Origin: a virus
Virus record (IMG/VR): IMGVR_UViG_3300028840_001564
Coordinates: 1-33,730 of that record
Reading direction: 5' to 3' (one strand)
DNA length: 33,730 nucleotides
The notes below the pieces were generated by a model. It saw nothing but the letters and a program-made list of their open reading frames with translations. It had not been told where the DNA came from and searched no databases. This document shows positions 32,760 to 33,730 of this stretch, in pieces. Within the stretch, counting starts at the first letter, position 1. Each line of letters starts with the position of its first letter. The position numbers and the translations under genes were made by a program.

Positions 32760-33730
32760 CCGGACGTGCTGGTTGTCAAACGCGTGTTGTAGCGTATCTC
32801 TCAGGCTCATCGGGCCTTGTGTTTCTGTGCCGGACTGCCGACCCGCAATCGAGGATGCCGCCGCCTTTTTGGCTGCTACCGCCTCCTGAGACTGCGCCGC
32901 GGTGGTTTGGGCGCGCTCATTGGCGAGGATGCTGGCAATTTCAGGGTTCAGGGCACATGCCGTGTCATACGCTTCCTGCAGGCTCATCTGCCGACCCTGC
33001 GCCTTGGCGTACTGGATAATATCGGCCATTTGCATCCGCACATCGTTGAAAAATCTATTGGCTGGGTCAGCAGAAAACTGCTCAATGCTCTGACCGGCTT
33101 CCTCATAGGCTTGCGCGCGCTGGTTCACCTGGGACTGCTGTACCTGCTGCATCAGTTGGTTGACCGGGGCCAAACGCTGCTCAAGAAGCTTCTCCATATG
33201 GCTCATCTGCGGGTCAGCGGTAGGCTCGCCAGCGAGGGCGGCGTCCAGCATCTCGATATCGACGCTATAGTGCTGCGCTAGTTGGGCAATACGCTCGGCT
33301 TTGGCCTGCGGGGTGCCGGATTGAAGCTGTGCGGTGATGCCGATGAGGTTTTCCAGTGCCCACATGGGGTCTTGTGCGGCCTGTGGGCCTTCCGCGGCAA
33401 AAATTGGCGCATATTTGTTGACCATTTCGCCATAGCGGTCGGCTGTACGGCGTTGTTCGGCCGTATCTTGCATCAGTTTGGCGACTTCGACCTCTCGGGA
33501 GTGGATAGCCTCCTGGACATCCGCCGGCAGCTCGCTCCACTTCTCTTTCGTGGTGACAGACCAGCCTACGGGCGGTTTGGTGCTGGTTTCCGCTGCAGCA
33601 GGTTCAGGCTCGGGCTCTGGCCCGGCTTCGGGCTCTGGCTCGGCTTCTGGCTCGGGTTCCGGTACTTCTTCCGGCGCTTCCGCTGCTGTTTCGATTTGTT
33701 CCGGTGCGTCTTCTGTTTCAGCAGCGTCAA
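32757..33730 (-). CDS. Scaffold-like capsid assembly protein, C-terminal part
   Basis: This frame is open to the window's right edge and continues into 187-1, joining to 338 residues in total. After the join come Lys-Pro-Pro-Val-Gly-Trp-Ser and Lys-Glu-Lys-Trp-Ser-Glu-Leu-Pro, then long Gln/Ala/Glu-rich helices such as Leu-Met-Gln-Gln-Val-Gln-Gln-Ser-Gln, and an Ala-rich C-terminal helix ending Thr-Leu-Gln-His-Ala-Phe-Asp-Asn-Gln-His. The mostly helical, acidic-to-neutral composition and its place directly before the major capsid gene fit an internal scaffold. An internal Met near 33473 could start a shorter form, but the full frame is preferred. Confidence 0.8.
   Translation of the reverse strand, partial: DAAETEDAPEQIETAAEAPEEVPEPEPEAEPEPEAGPEPEPEPAAAETSTKPPVGWSVTTKEKWSELPADVQEAIHSREVEVAKLMQDTAEQRRTADRYGEMVNKYAPIFAAEGPQAAQDPMWALENLIGITAQLQSGTPQAKAERIAQLAQHYSVDIEMLDAALAGEPTADPQMSHMEKLLEQRLAPVNQLMQQVQQSQVNQRAQAYEEAGQSIEQFSADPANRFFNDVRMQMADIIQYAKAQGRQMSLQEAYDTACALNPEIASILANERAQTTAAQSQEAVAAKKAAASSIAGRQSGTETQGPMSLRDTLQHAFDNQHVR
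33587..33730. repeat. Terminal direct repeat, right copy
   Basis: This is identical to bases 1-144. Unique sequence ends at 33586. The repeat holds short internal GGCTCGGGCTCTGGC-like units that encode the Glu-Pro-rich part of the scaffold protein, so it is itself low in complexity. Confidence 0.95.

Noticed and set aside
33587-33730. A true T7-style fixed terminal repeat
   Set aside because: It would lie in the middle of a virion gene that is complete only when the ends are joined; circular assembly overlap is simpler, though read ends would decide.

Overview
The window is a complete or nearly complete genome of a tailed phage with podovirus-type virion genes. The first and last 144 bases are identical, and joining them leaves about 33.6 kb of unique sequence. 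The join reconnects one open gene, the 338-residue scaffold-like protein, in frame, so the map is treated as circular. The virion gene order resembles P22-like and Bcep22/BPP-1-like phages: TerS, TerL, a 720-residue portal, a scaffold, an HK97-type capsid protein, a gp4/gp10-like tail pair, a GNAT-like protein, internal virion proteins and a fibre. SSB, RusA, YbcO-like and lambda O/P-like proteins suggest a gammaproteobacterial host. The species cannot be read from the sequence.

Layout. (1) Late operon, minus strand: starts at a strong promoter at 5102-5129, runs leftward through terS, terL and portal to the left edge, re-enters at the right edge and continues through scaffold, capsid, tail, internal virion, fibre and small membrane/lipoprotein genes to 17900. 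A possible extra promoter and two matched hairpins precede the capsid gene. (2) A three-gene minus-strand cassette at 5296-5948, flanked by inverted, outward-facing promoter copies. (3) A plus-strand operon at 6124-7899 of unknown genes plus a ribbon-helix-helix regulator and a small secreted protein. (4) A tightly coupled minus-strand operon at 12051-7887 with a pentapeptide-repeat protein, many small proteins, a YbcO-like nuclease and RusA; most of its gene junctions carry the same repeated seam. (5) A plus-strand replication/recombination operon at 12409-17804: O-like initiator, P-like loader, PAPS-reductase-like protein, annealing-protein candidate, SSB and a ninB-region-type protein.

How it fits together. 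The O-like and P-like proteins probably open an origin inside the O gene, where a hexamer array sits, and load host DnaB. SSB, the annealing-protein candidate, RusA and the YbcO-like nuclease handle DNA ends and junctions. TerS/TerL then package DNA through the portal. No integrase, repressor, polymerase, reverse transcriptase, tRNA or CRISPR array was recognised, and no endolysin, although a holin-like protein and spanin-like proteins are present.

The most notable unexplained signals are: the seam repeat that ends six early genes with versions of ALSTGEGD while supplying the next gene's ribosome binding site; two hairpins with different stems and the same 15-nt loop ahead of the capsid gene; a long leader helix that buries the ribosome binding site of the initiator gene and has a competing hairpin; a 10-bp-phased hexamer array inside that gene; and the inverted promoter pair around the small cassette.
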